Made by a program: the position numbers and the translations under genes
Part shown: positions 1 to 11,700 of the stretch, piece after piece
Layout of the letters: every line of letters starts with the position of its first letter
How positions within the stretch are numbered: position 1 is the first letter of the stretch
Assembly: GCA_001600415.1 (NCBI GenBank)
Contig: BCJX01000018.1
Span: forward strand, 402,112-466,111
DNA length: 64,000 nucleotides
Origin: Pascua guehoae
Taxonomy: Eukaryota > Basidiomycota > Tremellomycetes > Trichosporonales > Trichosporonaceae
Direction: 5' to 3'
The notes under the pieces: generated by a model
Told to the model about the DNA's origin: nothing
Database searches by the model: none
Seen by the model: only the letters and a program-made list of their open reading frames with translations

Positions 1-92
1 GGAGGAGACTGGGCAGTGGGGCAGTGGTGGCGTGGATTGCTGGAATCACAACATGCACCATGACAGCACACAAGAACTCTGCATGCAGCTGT

Positions 93-2502
93 ATGCGCAC
101 TACGGCAGGAGGCACTGACACGCAGCTCGCATTCTACGCGTCGTACCACTCCAACCCCGTCAACAAGCTGATCCACTTTATCTGCATCCCCCAGATTCTC
201 TGGTACGTTGCGTGTGTGCTGGCGTGCGCTTGCTGTTGCTTGTTGCTTTGGTGTCTTGCGCTGTTGGACTGTGATTCTGCCAGGTCGTGATTTGCGATTC
301 TGCAATCCTATGACCTAACGGTCCCACGATCCGACGGTTCCGCTCCAACGTCCAACGCCCAACGGTGCAGAGGCCTTCGCCCCGCTCGCGCGCCCGCTCA
401 CACCCAGGTCGTCGCTCATCCTCCTCGGGCACCTCCGCATCCCGGGCTTTACGTTTATCGACGTCTACCCGGGCCTCACGATTGCGCCGTCGGTGGCCAT
501 GTTCCTCATCCTGGGCTTCCAGTTTTACTACATTGTCCTCGATGACCTCGTTGGGGTGAGTCGTGGTGTGTGGTGTGGTGTTTTGTGTCGTGGCGTGTTG
601 TGGTGTGGTGGGGTGTGCACGGCGGTGTGTGCGGTCGGCGGTGTGTGGTTCTCGTGACGCGTGGTCTCGAGGTGTGGTCTCGTGGTGGTTCGGATAATTC
701 CGTGGTTGCGGGCACACATGGCCAAGCGGACTGCGACCGCTGGTCATGTGGTCGCGTGCCGCGCACGGTGGGTGGGTCGTGCGTGCTTCTTTGGGGGTGG
801 TTCTGGCGGTGCCGGCCGAACGAGTTGCGAAGCCGCAGCCGCCAAAGAAGGCCTTCATGCCGCCCGACTTTGTCCCATGTCTAGTGTAGCCAAGTGCTTT
901 AGCGTTCGCGCGCTACGTTGCGTGGGGGCGTATGATCCGGCCGCGGGAGGAGTGTTCTGCGGGGTGTGAGCTGTGCGTGTGTGTGCTTTGCTGTGCGGCT
1001 CGATGAGCACGAGTGCACGAGGAGAGTGACCACGGGACGGACGGGTGCTTGCGTGGTTATCTGCGCCATGCCCCATGTCTCCCCCCGTCTGGTGGTTGTC
1101 TAGCGAGGGTGACGGACGACGCGGCTTGAAAGGCGACGAGGAAGGAAATGTGCTCGGGGACGAGAGACCAAAGGCCTTCCGCGTGCTCAGCGGCGCACGC
1201 GCTTCCCTGTGCAAGACTGAGAGGCATACAGACTGAAGGCATACGGACTGAAGGCATACGCTCTGAAGGCATACGGACTGATAGGCATACGGACCGCACA
1301 AGCAATCAGGCGTGTCCTCACCAACGTAAACAACCCGCTAACCCACCCACAGGGCACCTACATGCCCATCTCGGCGCTCATGTACCTCACCGCGACCTAC
1401 CTCGTCGAGCACGTCCCCTCGTGGCTCCCCCTCGCGACCAAGTTTACCGACACGCCCAGCGCGCTCCCCTTTGGCCTTGCCGTTTTCTTCAACGGATGGG
1501 CGTGGCAGTTCTTTGGGCATTTCAAGTTTGAGGGCCGCGCGCCGGCGCTCACCGAGAATCTTACCCAGGGTGAGTTTGGGTCTAGAGCGGGCGGAGAGGT
1601 ACAGGACGTCGCGGGGGTTGGACGAGGAAGTCAGCCTCGCAAATGTGTGATTTGCGCGGCTGGCAGTATTGGTTGCATCCTGCGGACAGAAAACAGAGGT
1701 GGGGACGGGATGGAGTGAGGCGTGCTGGATGGCCGAGGGGGTGTAGACCATGGTGCCAGCGTGTCCCATGGTTCACACTCCTTTCGCGGCCTGCCCTTTG
1801 AGGGCAGGGATAACGCCACTGGAGCTTGCTTGGGACGCTGTCGAGGCACCGTCGAGGGCACTCGTGGCGGCACTGCTGGGGACACTGGTAGGGGAAGTGT
1901 TGAATACGCGGTTGAAGCATTATGGAAGTGGTTGGACCACGGTGGAGAGACCGTCGTGGGACAGTGCTGGGGACAGTGCTGGGGACAGTACTGGGGACAG
2001 TGCTGGAGACTGCGCTGGGGACAATGCTGGGGACACAACCAGAGACACCACCAGACAAACTGCCAGACACACTGCCAGACACACTGCCAGACACACTCCC
2101 AGACACACTGCCAGACACACTCCCAGACACACTCCCAGACACACTCCCAGACACACTCCCAGACACACTCCCAGAGACACTCCCAGGCACTCCCGGAGAC
2201 ACTCCCGGAGACACTCCTGGAGACACCCTCATGGCACCAGCCTGGAGATACCCCCAAACCCCACCACCGCCCTACGGACCGACCCACTAACACGCAGCCC
2301 TCGTGACGGCCCCGTTCTTCGTCCACATCGAGATGCTCTTTGGCCTGTTCAACTGTACGTCCCCGACTCCACCATGCCCCTCGACCCCCCCAGCTCACAT
2401 ACAGGGAACCCGACGCTGCACAAGCGCATCATCAACGCGGCGAGCAAGCGCATTGTCGAGATGAACCGCGCCACGCGCGAAAAGGCCAAGAAGGCAGAGT
2501 AG
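93..2502 (+). CDS. MPO1: Mpo1-like ER dioxygenase (DUF962 / YGL010W family)
   Basis: Model exons are 93-202, 408-555, 1353-1569, 2298-2354 and 2405-2502, giving 209 residues. The N-terminal block QLAFYASYHSNPVNKLIH and the later block FGHFKFEGRAPALTENL match the two conserved His-containing motifs of the DUF962 family. Yeast Mpo1 is an Fe(II)-dependent dioxygenase of the ER that removes one carbon from 2-hydroxy fatty acids during phytosphingosine breakdown. The protein is hydrophobic with several likely membrane segments. I chose the ATG at 93 because it places the first motif about ten residues from the start, as in yeast; an ATG at 24 is also in frame, and an upstream exon outside the window cannot be excluded. 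The acceptor of exon 2 (408) is the least certain junction. Introns 2 and 3 are about 800 and 730 nt, far longer than the 50-nt fourth intron, and both hold tandem repeats. Confidence 0.85.
1219..1297. repeat. Tandem repeat inside MPO1 intron 2
   Basis: About five imperfect copies of a 14-15 nt unit of the form GGCATACGGACTGAA lie inside the 797-nt second intron. The array accounts for only a small part of the intron length. Confidence 0.75.
1955..2235. repeat. 12-nt minisatellite arrays inside MPO1 intron 3
   Basis: Two adjacent arrays share a 12-nt period. The first uses units like GGGGACAGTGCT (about 1965-2035). The second uses CCAGACACACTC/G, grading into CCGGAGACACTC (about 2040-2222). 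Because the period is a multiple of three, the array stays open in several frames on both strands, which yields misleading long ORFs rich in Cys/Val/Trp or Asp/Thr/Leu. Confidence 0.9.
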
Positions 2503-2944
2503 AAGTAGAAGAGTCGGGCACGGCGCGTCAGTCGGCCGGATCTGACTGCTCGCGCTCGGGCTCGGGCACACCCGCCGACGTGGTCGTGGACGCGCAGCCG
2601 CGTGGTGTCAGGGCGGCAAGGAGGACACGGGGCGGAGAGTTGTGCACTGGCCACCGGGGTGCGCATGCCCACCGGCGACTGCGCGTGCCCTGCCCGTGCA
2701 CGCCGAGTCCGAGCGGGGACGGTAGCGAACAAGCAAGGAAAGGAAGGAAGGGAAGAGGGAAGAGGGGTACGAACAAGGGAGCAGAGAATGGAGCAGAGAC
2801 GAGCAATGTAGATGAGAGACAGGTACAGGTACAGGTACGAGGTACGCGTAGCACCGTGCGCACGGGGCAGGGCCGCGTGTCCGTGCTCTCAGGCACGATA
2901 TCTCATGTAATCTCACGTGAATTGGAATGGAAAGCGGACTGTGC

Positions 2945-3003
2945 GTCCAGGAGTGTCCAGGAGCGTCCAGGAGCGTCCAAGAGCGTCCAGGATTGCGTCC
3001 AGG
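2945..3003. repeat. Short GTCCAGGAGC tandem repeat
   Basis: About six imperfect copies of a ten-nucleotide unit GTCCAGGAGC are visible. No gene is attached to them. Confidence 0.7.
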
Positions 3004-3419
3004 ATCACAACAAGAGGTCTGAGCGAGGTGGGAATCTCAGGAGGTCGGGATCTCGGCATGTCGGATGTCGAGTGCAGACCTCGGGTCGACTCGGGACGAG
3101 AATGGTGGGGAAGAAGACCAACATGGCAAGAGGGCAAGGACGTCCAAGTCTCACGCACAGTCTCGCGCACAAACTATCAGGACGCGACGGCACAGACCAC
3201 CCCCGTACATTGCGTGACGTGTCTTGCATCCATTCTTTATTGTCTCTGCCCTTGTTGTTGTCCTTGTCTGTGCCCTTGTCGCACCGCTGCGCGTGTTCCT
3301 GTCACGCGTCCTGTCCTGAGATCCCAATGTCATGTCATGGAGTGTAATGTAGGGCACGGGCGACGCGTCACGCGTCCTGGACTATGCGTGTCGGGAGTTT
3401 GTGGCCGTGGCCGTGGCTG

Positions 3420-3445
3420 NGGNGGNGGNGGGGGGGGGGGGGGGG
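3420..3445. other. Ambiguous bases and G homopolymer
   Basis: N occurs at 3420, 3423, 3426 and 3429, spaced as GGN, and is followed directly by a G run. The pattern suggests a GGN-type simple repeat that could not be resolved during sequencing, so the true length here is unknown. Confidence 0.8.
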
Positions 3446-3534
3446 AAGTGGGGCATTTCGGGCGCTCGGCCGAGCCGCCCTCTGGAGATGGGCAACGGGG
3501 GAGGCGGTTGGCAGACGAGCTGGTGGGTGTCGGG

Positions 3535-3690
3535 TTGGGTTGGGTGTCGGTTGGGTGTTGGGTTGGGTGTTGGGCTGGGTGTTGGGCTGGGTGTTGGGCT
3601 GGGTGTTGGGTTGGGTGTTGGGGGTGTTGGGCTGGGTGTTGGGCTGGGTGTTGGGCTGGGTGTTGGGGGTGTTGGGCAGCGTGTCGGGCG
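3535..3690. repeat. G-rich 12-nt minisatellite
   Basis: About a dozen copies of TGTTGGGCTGGG and its variants are present, with runs of three or more G at regular spacing on the plus strand. It shares its 12-nt period with the arrays in MPO1 intron 3 and could form G-quadruplexes. Confidence 0.85.
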
Positions 3691-3988
3691 GGTCGGGTCA
3701 GTTACGGACAAGGACGAACGAGGGTCGGGCAGGAGGCAGAAACGACTCCCGGCCAAAGATGGCCAGCGCGCTTGAGTCAGCAGTGCTCACCACCGTGTGT
3801 TCGAGTCCAGACATGCGACGTGGTGTAGTCATCCCAAGTCACATACTGTGGCAGAGGATGGGGGCTGGATCTGGGGCGAGGCTGTGCACCTGGATACTGT
3901 GCCGCGTGCCTCGTCTGTGGCAAGGGTGGGCGGGTGGTGGAGGGGCAAAGTGGGTCGAGGAGGGAGGAAATGCGTGGGTTGAGGATCT

Positions 3989-4142
3989 GGAGGTATTGAG
4001 CACCTCGAGTTAGTGGAGAGCAACTCGGTTTATTGTAGAGCAGCTCTAGTTGGTGTAGAACACGTCTAGGTAATGTACAGCACCTCGAGGTACTGTAAAG
4101 CACCTCGAGCCATGATAAAGCACCTCGAGCCATGATAAAGTG
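3989..4142. repeat. Degenerate ~22-nt tandem repeat
   Basis: Six or seven diverged units built around AGCACCTCGAG are followed by a variable AT-rich half. The last two copies are nearly identical and earlier copies are progressively diverged. Confidence 0.65.
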
Positions 4143-5394
4143 CCCAGTTGGCCACTGCCGTCTGGGGCTACATATCCCTAGCAAATGTCTTTTTATTTTG
4201 CAGGTTTCCCACCGCAGCACGCCAACTCCGACCGACGTGTACTCGACAACTTTCTATGAAGGCACATCAGTCTCAAACCTGCGATAGCTTGATATTCATC
4301 TGATGAGCATGATTCTTGAAAGATGGAATGATGCATGCTTTCCAAGCAAAGTTATTACTTGTTCTACCGTCCCACCAAGTACCACATTGAGTGTTTGGCT
4401 GGAGATATGGAGATATTGTCACTGTCTAACATGTTCAAGTCAATCAGTCTGCCAGCGATGATGCATAGAGATGTGCTGCAGGGATCAATGGTAGTGCTAC
4501 ATGTTATGAACAACTTCAATTAACTGCGTGGACTATGCACCACCCAAAGTTTTGTACACTAGTTGATTGAAAATCGGGCCGTACTGTACAGTGCAAAAAT
4601 GGTGGTTTGTGAAAAGACTTTTGCGAGGGATCTGTAGCAACTCGGGAACAAGATGACCCTCGTGGCCACAAGAAAAAGAACGAATACTCGTTCCGAATAC
4701 TCGTCCATACTCGTTCTGATTCTACGACAATGCACCACCCGAAATTAATCCCGCACGACCCAGTAGTGTACAATATTCTCTGGCCCATCGGTTCGACACG
4801 CATCCCAGACCGCCCCTGCGATCCACACCACAACCCACAACCCACAACCCATAATCGCACACCGCCACGACCACGCCACAGCCCCCGGCCTGGACCAAGC
4901 GCGCGTCTCTGGAAAGGTCCGCCCGCGGCACGGCGAGCGGATTGGATCTTGCCCGATTGTTTTAATAATTTTAATTTTTAATTTTTGTTCTTTCTTGGAA
5001 AGAATACAGTGACAATGCCCGTTGCTCGTAGCTTGCCCGCCCACCTTCAACACCCATTGTCTGCAGCAAAACACCAACCCCAACGCCCATTGGACAGTCT
5101 GCATCGTAGCTCAGTCCAACTCCTGGGCACCATGGCAACGTGGCATGATACCCACGATGTCTCGACAACGTGCGTCCTCCGCATCGAGAGAGGCCGCGGA
5201 CTGTGCTCGGTGTTGCGGGGTATGCTGGAGTCTGATGCGTGCCGTGTGTCTTGTTGTCGCACGTGTTTTGCGCTGCGTCTCGATGCGCTCGTTGAGGTGG
5301 GTGTATTTTTGTCGACTTCTAACAATGACTACGATTCGTAGGTGTTTTGTAATGTTATCCCGTGGGCGGGGCCGTGGCTCTATTTGGGCGGTGG

Positions 5395-5600
5395 GGTCGG
5401 TGTTGCAGTGTTGCACTGTTGCACTGTTGCACTGTTGCAGTGCTGCAGTGTTGCAGTGTTGCAGAGTTCCACAGAGCGCCACAGAGCGCCACAGAGTGTT
5501 GCAGAGCGTTGCAGTCGCTGTCGCGGTCAGTATTATGGTCAGTGTTGCAGTCAGCGTTACAGTCAGTGCTACAGTCAGTGTTGCGGCTCGGTCGAGAGAG
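5395..5600. repeat. Compound tandem repeat 3' of the BAG-like gene
   Basis: Three blocks follow each other: GTTGCACT/GTTGCAGT units, then GCGCCACAGA units, then 12-nt units like GTCAGTGTTACA. It ends about 180 nt from the stop codon of the minus-strand gene that terminates at 5783. Confidence 0.8.
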
Positions 5601-5782
5601 CAAAACATCAAGTCCGGACATGCTGTCCATGCGAGCCTTGTGCAGAGCAATGTATTCTGTATTCATGTTGATGCCGATGTACAAACGATGCGATTCTTCT
5701 CTGTATGGCGTATAAACATTACCAGCCTCTACTCCTTTCGCTTTTTCTCGTCTGCTTTTTGCTTTCCTCGTACTCCCCCCTT

Positions 5783-7672
5783 TTAGACAACCTCGTATCC
5801 CTCCTCGCTATCGGTCGACACGACCTCGTGCTCCGTGCTCGTCGTCCCGGCCCACGCCTCGTCGTCCTCGTCGTCGCTCTCCCCCCGCTCCCTGCGCGCC
5901 TTGACCTCTTCCCAGCGGCTATCGCGCCTTGCCTCGAGCTGCTCGAGCGCGTCCTCGATGCGGTTCACGACCGCCTTGCGCTGGCGGCGGACGGTGCGGT
6001 CGCCGTTTGAGCTGATCCCGTCCGCCTCGAGGAGGAGCTGGAGGAGGGCATGGGCGTGGGCGTGGTATGGCGAGTTGTTGCGGTTGAACAGGAGCGGGGG
6101 CTGGACGACGTGGCTGTCGCTGTCGGCAAAGGCGAGGTGTGGGGGGAAGACAAAGGCGGCCTCGAGGGCGTCGAGCTTGGATGCGAGGGCTGAGACGGCG
6201 GCGAGGGCGGCGGCCGAGTCGGGCGAGGGCTCAGGCGAGGCCTCGGGCGCGGCCGCGGGCTCGGCGGCGGTGGTGGGGGGTGCTGGGGTAGAGTCTGCGT
6301 CCTTGGGCTTGTCGGCCTTGGGGTGCTTGCGGTGCCTGTGCTTCTTCTGCTTGTGCTTGCGTGCGAGCCTGCGGTGGGCGGCGTCGCGCTCCTCGTCGTC
6401 CTGCATGGCCGTCTCGACGTGCGCGAGAATGTCACGGAGGTAGGGCGGGACGTCGGCGTAGTTGTGCAGCGTCGACGTGAAGGGTGCGTTGGGGTTGGGC
6501 GAGGCGGGAGCGGCGTTGGCGTCCTTTGGCTTGGCGGCCTCAAAGGCCTTGATGCGGACTTGGGCGGGGATGGCAGGGGCGGGCTCGGGGGCAGGCTCGG
6601 TGTGGACGTGGGTCGTCGTGTCGGCGTCGGCGGCGGCCGTGGCCTCGTACACCTCGGCCTGGGTCTTGACGGGGCTCTTTGGGGCCGGCTCCGCCTGAGG
6701 GGGAATGTGGGCGTGGAGGGATGGGTCGGACGCGAGGGCCGACGCCTCTTCATACTCCTTTGAAAGCTCCTTTACGGGCGCGCGGGGCGCGGGCTCGGCC
6801 TCGGGCGGAATGTGAGCGTGCAGCGTCGGGTCCGAGGCGAGGGCCGACGCCTCGGCGTACTCCTTGACGAGGTCCTTGACGGGTTCGCGGGGTCCGGGCT
6901 CGGCCTGCGGGGGAATGTGGGCGTGCAGCGTCGGGTCGGACGCGAGTGCCGACGCCTCGTCGTAGCTCTTTACGCGCTCGAGAACCGACAGCGGTGCGTC
7001 CGCAGCAGCATCGTCCTTGTCGTCGTCACCCTTGGCATCCTCGGCGGGCTCGGGGACAAACTCGAGGCCGTACCGACCGAGCACCTCGTTGAGGCTGTCG
7101 ACCGCGCCGCCCACGAGCTTGCCTGCGGGAGCCGCCTCGCCGTCGCCCGCGGGCGCGACCTGCAGACCGAGGAAGGCGTTGAGCAGCGTGTTGAGTTCCG
7201 GGAGCGTCAGTTCGTCGTCGCCGGTCGGGGCCTTGGCGGTGGGCTCGGCAGCAGCGTCAGTGGCGGCGGGCGCAGTGGCGGTGGCGTCGAGGGTGGGCTC
7301 GTCCGGGTCGGCCGCGTTGACGTCACGGGCGGAAGGAGCCGGGGCGGGGACGAATTCGGGTGCCGTGGCGTCGAGCTTTGTCTCGTGCTTTGGCGTTGGC
7401 TGGGCCTCGGGGGCGGGCTGCGTGGGCTCGGTCGTCGCCTCGGTGGGCTCGGTGGGCTCGGCAGAGTCCTCGGTCTTGGCAGCAGTCTCCTGGGCCTCGG
7501 GGGCGGGTTCGTCGCCCTGGGCGAGGTTGAAGCCAAAGAGCGAGCCGAGGAGCGAGTTGATGCCCGCGAGGTCAAACTCTTGTGCCTCGTCGTCGGCCGT
7601 GTCGTCCTGCTGCTGGCACTCCTGCGCGCGGCGGTGGCACACACGCGCGCAGTCGGGGCTGTGGGCTGTGGC

Positions 7673-7703
<31 letters not shown>

Positions 7704-8194
7704 TGCTCGACCTCGGCCTGTGCGACCTTTGCACGGTACTGGTCGAGCGCCTCGGCGTACGCCCTCGCGGCTTGGGCCTGGCGGCGGCGCTCCTCCTCGA
7801 TCGCGGCGGCGATGGCCTCGCGCCTGTGCTCGGCCTTGCGGTGCTCGATGGCGCGGGCAATGGCAATCTCGCGCGCGCGCTCGCGCTCGGCCGCGAGGCG
7901 CACGGCACGCTCGCGGCGCGCAGCGGCGACAAGCTGGGCCTGGCGCTCGGCCGCGCGGCGGAGGGCGTCCTCGCGTGCGGCTTGGGCGCGCGCGCGCTCA
8001 CGCGCCTCGAGGGCGGCGGCGGCTTCGGCGGCCTCGCGACGGCGCTGGATCGAGCGCAGGTAGGCGAGCGCGGTGCGTTCTTCGTCGGCCAGCGCGCTCA
8101 CCGTGTCCGCTGCAGGGGCGGTGGGGCGGACGGGCGTGGTACCGGGGACGGGGGCGCCAAAGGCGGTTACGAAGGGGTGGCCGTAGTAGCTCAT
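5783..8194 (-). CDS. Coiled-coil protein with probable C-terminal BAG domain (803 aa)
   Basis: This is a single-exon ORF. Residues about 35-160 are an Ala/Arg/Glu-rich helical region typical of a long coiled coil. About 11 glutamines follow near residue 165. A long acidic/Pro/Ala-rich middle contains two short related hydrophobic motifs (GINSLLGSLFGFNL and LNTLLNAFLGLQV) and at least three ~36-residue repeats around SALASDPTLHAHIPP. Near residues 710-755 the pattern LLQLLLEADGIS, then RRQRKAVVNRIEDALEQLE, fits the last helices of a BAG domain, the Hsp70 nucleotide-exchange module. An Hsp70 co-chaperone role is therefore inferred. No signal peptide or membrane segment is visible. The start is the first ATG, giving MSYYGHPF. 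The BAG assignment rests on pattern, not on a profile search. Confidence 0.75.
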
Positions 8195-8745
8195 GACCGC
8201 GGTTGGGAGGGGGTTGTTGGGGGAGGGGAGGGGGTGGTGGTGGTGGTGGTGGTGGTGGAGTGTGCAAGTGTGGATAATGACAAAATCATGGGTCCCACTG
8301 GCCCCATCTTATACCACTGCGACGCGGGATGAGCCCGCCTCGCCACGTCTCCATCTCAACTCGCATCCGTGTGCGCCATTCGGGTGGTTGAACGCCACAT
8401 TCGTCTTTGTCAGACAAGTTGGCGACGGTTGGGTTGTCCGTTGTGGCAGAATCGATGACGCCAGTGGCCTCTCAAAAGTTCCATGGTCCATGATCGCCGC
8501 CCAGGGTGGCAGACGCTATCTTTCAGGGAAATGCCACGTGTTTCTAGTACCTTCTCCAAAGTTCGCCGATCACCGGCGGTCACGTCGGGCCTCGCCGCCA
8601 AGAAACGCGTCCACGCGCCTAGACCGTGCTTGCTCAGCTACTCTGCGCTAGTTGAAATGGATACAGGATGCATGCAGTGCAGTACACAATCGGCGCCGGC
8701 GGCCGCCCACGGCCCGTGGCCGAGCATACCTCGGCCTCCCAATAC
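8195..8745. other. Intergenic region upstream of the BAG-like gene
   Basis: This 550-nt segment separates the BAG-like start (minus) from the 3' end of the TBC gene (minus). It contains a GGT/GTG repeat (about 8230-8262) just upstream of the start codon at 8194, likely in the leader. No further gene is seen. Confidence 0.6.
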
Positions 8746-11700
8746 TCAGCCGCTCACACCAAGCGGGTCCACGCCGACGGGCTCCCTCCCCGCCGGTGAG
8801 TGGCTACCGACGCGGTAAGCGCTTCGCCGACGCTCGTGCTTGCTCGACGTCGACATGTACCCCACATCGAGACCCGCCAGCGGATCCATGGGGGTGCCCG
8901 GCGAGCCAGACGTGGGTGGCGACGGGTGGCGTAGCGGTGAGAGCGGTCGTGATGGCGGTGTGCTGACAACACCGTTGGCAGGAGCAATGGCGGGCGTGTG
9001 GGTTGTTGATGCAGACCCCGCGGTGGGGGTCACGATGCGCGTGTTGGGCGTACCCGGTGACCGCGCAGAGGTATCTGGGGACCCACGGGGGGACGTACCC
9101 GGCGACATGCGCTGAGACATGGGCACGCGCGTTAGAGTGGAGGACGGTCGGTCGTCGCGGGTGGAGAGATACAGTGGCGGTTTCAAACCGCTCGGCTGCG
9201 AGTCTCCAGGGTAAATAGCCGCACCGGGCGCTGGTGGCAGGCTCGCAGGTGATACAGCCACTGAAGGCGGAAAGGCGAGCGAGGGGGCTCTCACAGTGGG
9301 TGACATGGCAAGCTCGTTTGAGCCACGGCCATGCTTGGATGGTGAAGCCTCGGTGCTCAGAGCCTGGATGGCTTCCTCCTGCGCCGCCTGCTGCACCTTG
9401 CCAAGCGCCTTTGGCGTGTCCTGGGTGACGTCGGGCGTTGGTGACGGGGGAAAAGTGGAGCGTACAGGTGTCACTGGTGTTGGGGCTGCAGACGACGTTC
9501 GGCTGCGCGACGTGTCGAGTCCGTCATTCCATGCCCAGTTCTTGACCATGTCGTCGACTTCGCACCCTGCAGCATCGAGCAGGCTATCACGCACGCGCTC
9601 GAGCCCCCGCCATGCAGCCTCCTTTGACTCGGCATCTCCCGCACTGTCCTGCAGCACGTCGAGCCACCCAGACATTGCCTTGCCCATTCCCAGCATGGTC
9701 AGGCGGACCTCGGCCATTTGCCGCTCCGCATCGAGCAGCGACTTTGTCGACGTGCTGTCTCCAGTCGAATCTGGCTTCAACGGGGCGCGTGGTGGTACCG
9801 CAGCCGTGGTCGAAGGGATGGTCGAGAAGGGCGAGTTTTCTCGGATAGGCGTGGCAGCCTGGGGCGAGAATGTGGGCAGGTATGCCGAGTATGAGGATGT
9901 ATCTGGAAGGCTGCTCTGGTGGGTCAGCCAATGAGGGGGCAACGGCACCCACTCTTAGATCAGCAACGGTGGAAAAGATGGCCTTGTCCAGCCCCGCCTT
10001 TTGAGCTCGCTCAAACAGACCCGCCGCAATGCCTTGCACGCCGGCCTTGGTTTTCCCACGCGACGATCCAGGACGAGGCGATGGCGTTCCTCGCCCAAAG
10101 AAGCCACCGGGCACGGGTAGATCCTCCATCACCTTTGGCTTCTCGGATCCGCCGGCCCGGACACCGAGCAGCTCCTGGTTCTGTAAGACCACCTCGACGC
10201 CGGCCGCAGGCGAGACATTGTCGCGGAGGTGCTGGGCCTGCGCAAGGATCAGAGCTGGGTTGAAAGGGTATGTGTCTGATGGCGAGGGGTAGTGTAATAG
10301 CAGGGTGAGGATGGCGGGGTAGTCTCCATCGATCACTGTGGGGTGAGCAATGATGTCACAGTTGCGTCACGGCGTGGACGCACGGTCATTACGGATGAGC
10401 AAAAGCATCGCGACGCAGACAAAGTCGAGAATGCCCAGTCCGGGGTCGACGGCAAAGATTCCGTCCCACAAGCGCAGCGCGAGCTCAAACGGAAGCTCGC
10501 GTGTGAGCACAAGACGGAGCCATCGACTGCAGGGTCAGTTTGAAGAGCCGGATAAGGTGCACCTACATTGCCCATATTTGCGCCTCGACGCCCTCCGTCT
10601 CGAGCCGCTCCCAGAGCTGGGGATCGATGCGGCGGATCAGCTGCGAGTGGATGTGGTTGCACCGTGATATGATCGGTGCTGGCGGGGCTTTGGGGATGCG
10701 GGAAGGCTGTGTTGTCAGGCATGCTGTACTTGAACTGCACATCGTTCCGGAGGCACTCACGGGACCCTCCTCGGCGCGCCATTCGTAGAATGGCTTTGCG
10801 GGACGCATGAGCTCCTGGAAAAGGGCAAACGCGTCGTGCTCAATGTATGCTCGGTCCAGGGTTGCCGTCATGGCCGCGGCCATTTCTGCGGGCATCTTGG
10901 GATCTGATGGGGAGGTGGGATCTCCTACGTCGAGCGAGTCCCGGTCCACAACGAGGAGGCACACGGCGAGCAGCTCGTGCATGCCCTGTCCATTAGCAAA
11001 TGCTCGAGAAGCGATATCACCAGACACAGGTGCATGAGCAGCACCAGTCTTTGCGACTGGGACCCAACGTACCTGTCGATACCCGACGTCGGGGTTGAGG
11101 ACGGCAAAGAGAAACAGCATCGTGGTGAGTGATCGCCGCACCCGCTCAATGGTAAAGTAGGGGATATCTGGAAACGTGCGGTCGACATCCTGCCTGATGG
11201 TGGCGCGGAGGTCGAGGTGGGCAAACCACGTCTTCCACGGACTCTCGCCGTCGAGCGACAGGGGGTCCCAGCCGCCCGACGTGCTGGGGGCCTTGGACGG
11301 CGACGGCGCGTACCCTTTACCGCCCGAGCAGTCGGCCGCCCACCGGCCGTCGGGCGCGACGAGGTAGCGCGTGCACAGCTCGTCGTACACGCGGCGCATG
11401 GTCGTGAGGACGGGCGGGAAGAGGTCCAGGCTCGTCGGCGGGGGCAGGAGGCCATGGTAGAACTGGGTATGAGCCTGGTGCACAAAACAACAACAACAAT
11501 AACAACATGCGACGCGAGGAGAAAGGCATGGTTTGGACAGAGGTGACGCACCCGCCAGTATACGGAGCGCAGGACGACGCCACCATCGTCGGCCGCGGGT
11601 CCGAGACCCATCCCTGCCCCCGCGGCCTTGAGGTTGGCGAGCGAGAGGAGCGGGTCCGAGAAGAGCGCCGACCATGCCGTGCTGTGATAGTTAGTGACAT

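Larger units (their letters stand above)
2503..5782. other. Repeat-rich intergenic region, no gene recognised
   Basis: This lies between the MPO1 stop and the 3' end of the minus-strand BAG-like gene. Open frames here have no recognisable motif and follow the repeats. The region holds a GTCCAGGAGC array (about 2945-3003), ambiguous bases beside a G-run (3420-3445), a G-rich minisatellite (3535-3690), a degenerate array around 4000-4140, AT-rich sequence (4940-5000) and a GTTGCA/GTCAGT-type array (about 5395-5600). Confidence 0.6.

Noticed and set aside
1582..2398. Long overlapping ORFs on both strands rich in Val/Ser, Trp/Cys/Glu or Asp/Thr/Leu
   Set aside because: They are translations of the 12-nt minisatellite in MPO1 intron 3, which is open in many frames because its period is divisible by three.
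2340..3347. 335-residue plus-strand ORF
   Set aside because: Arg/Gly/Ser-rich without motifs; it starts inside MPO1 exon 4 in another frame and runs through tandem repeats.
6812..8332. 506-residue plus-strand ORF opposite the BAG-like gene
   Set aside because: Antisense shadow of a GC-rich coding sequence; composition is Gly/Arg/Leu with no motif, whereas the minus strand has a coherent coiled coil and BAG pattern.
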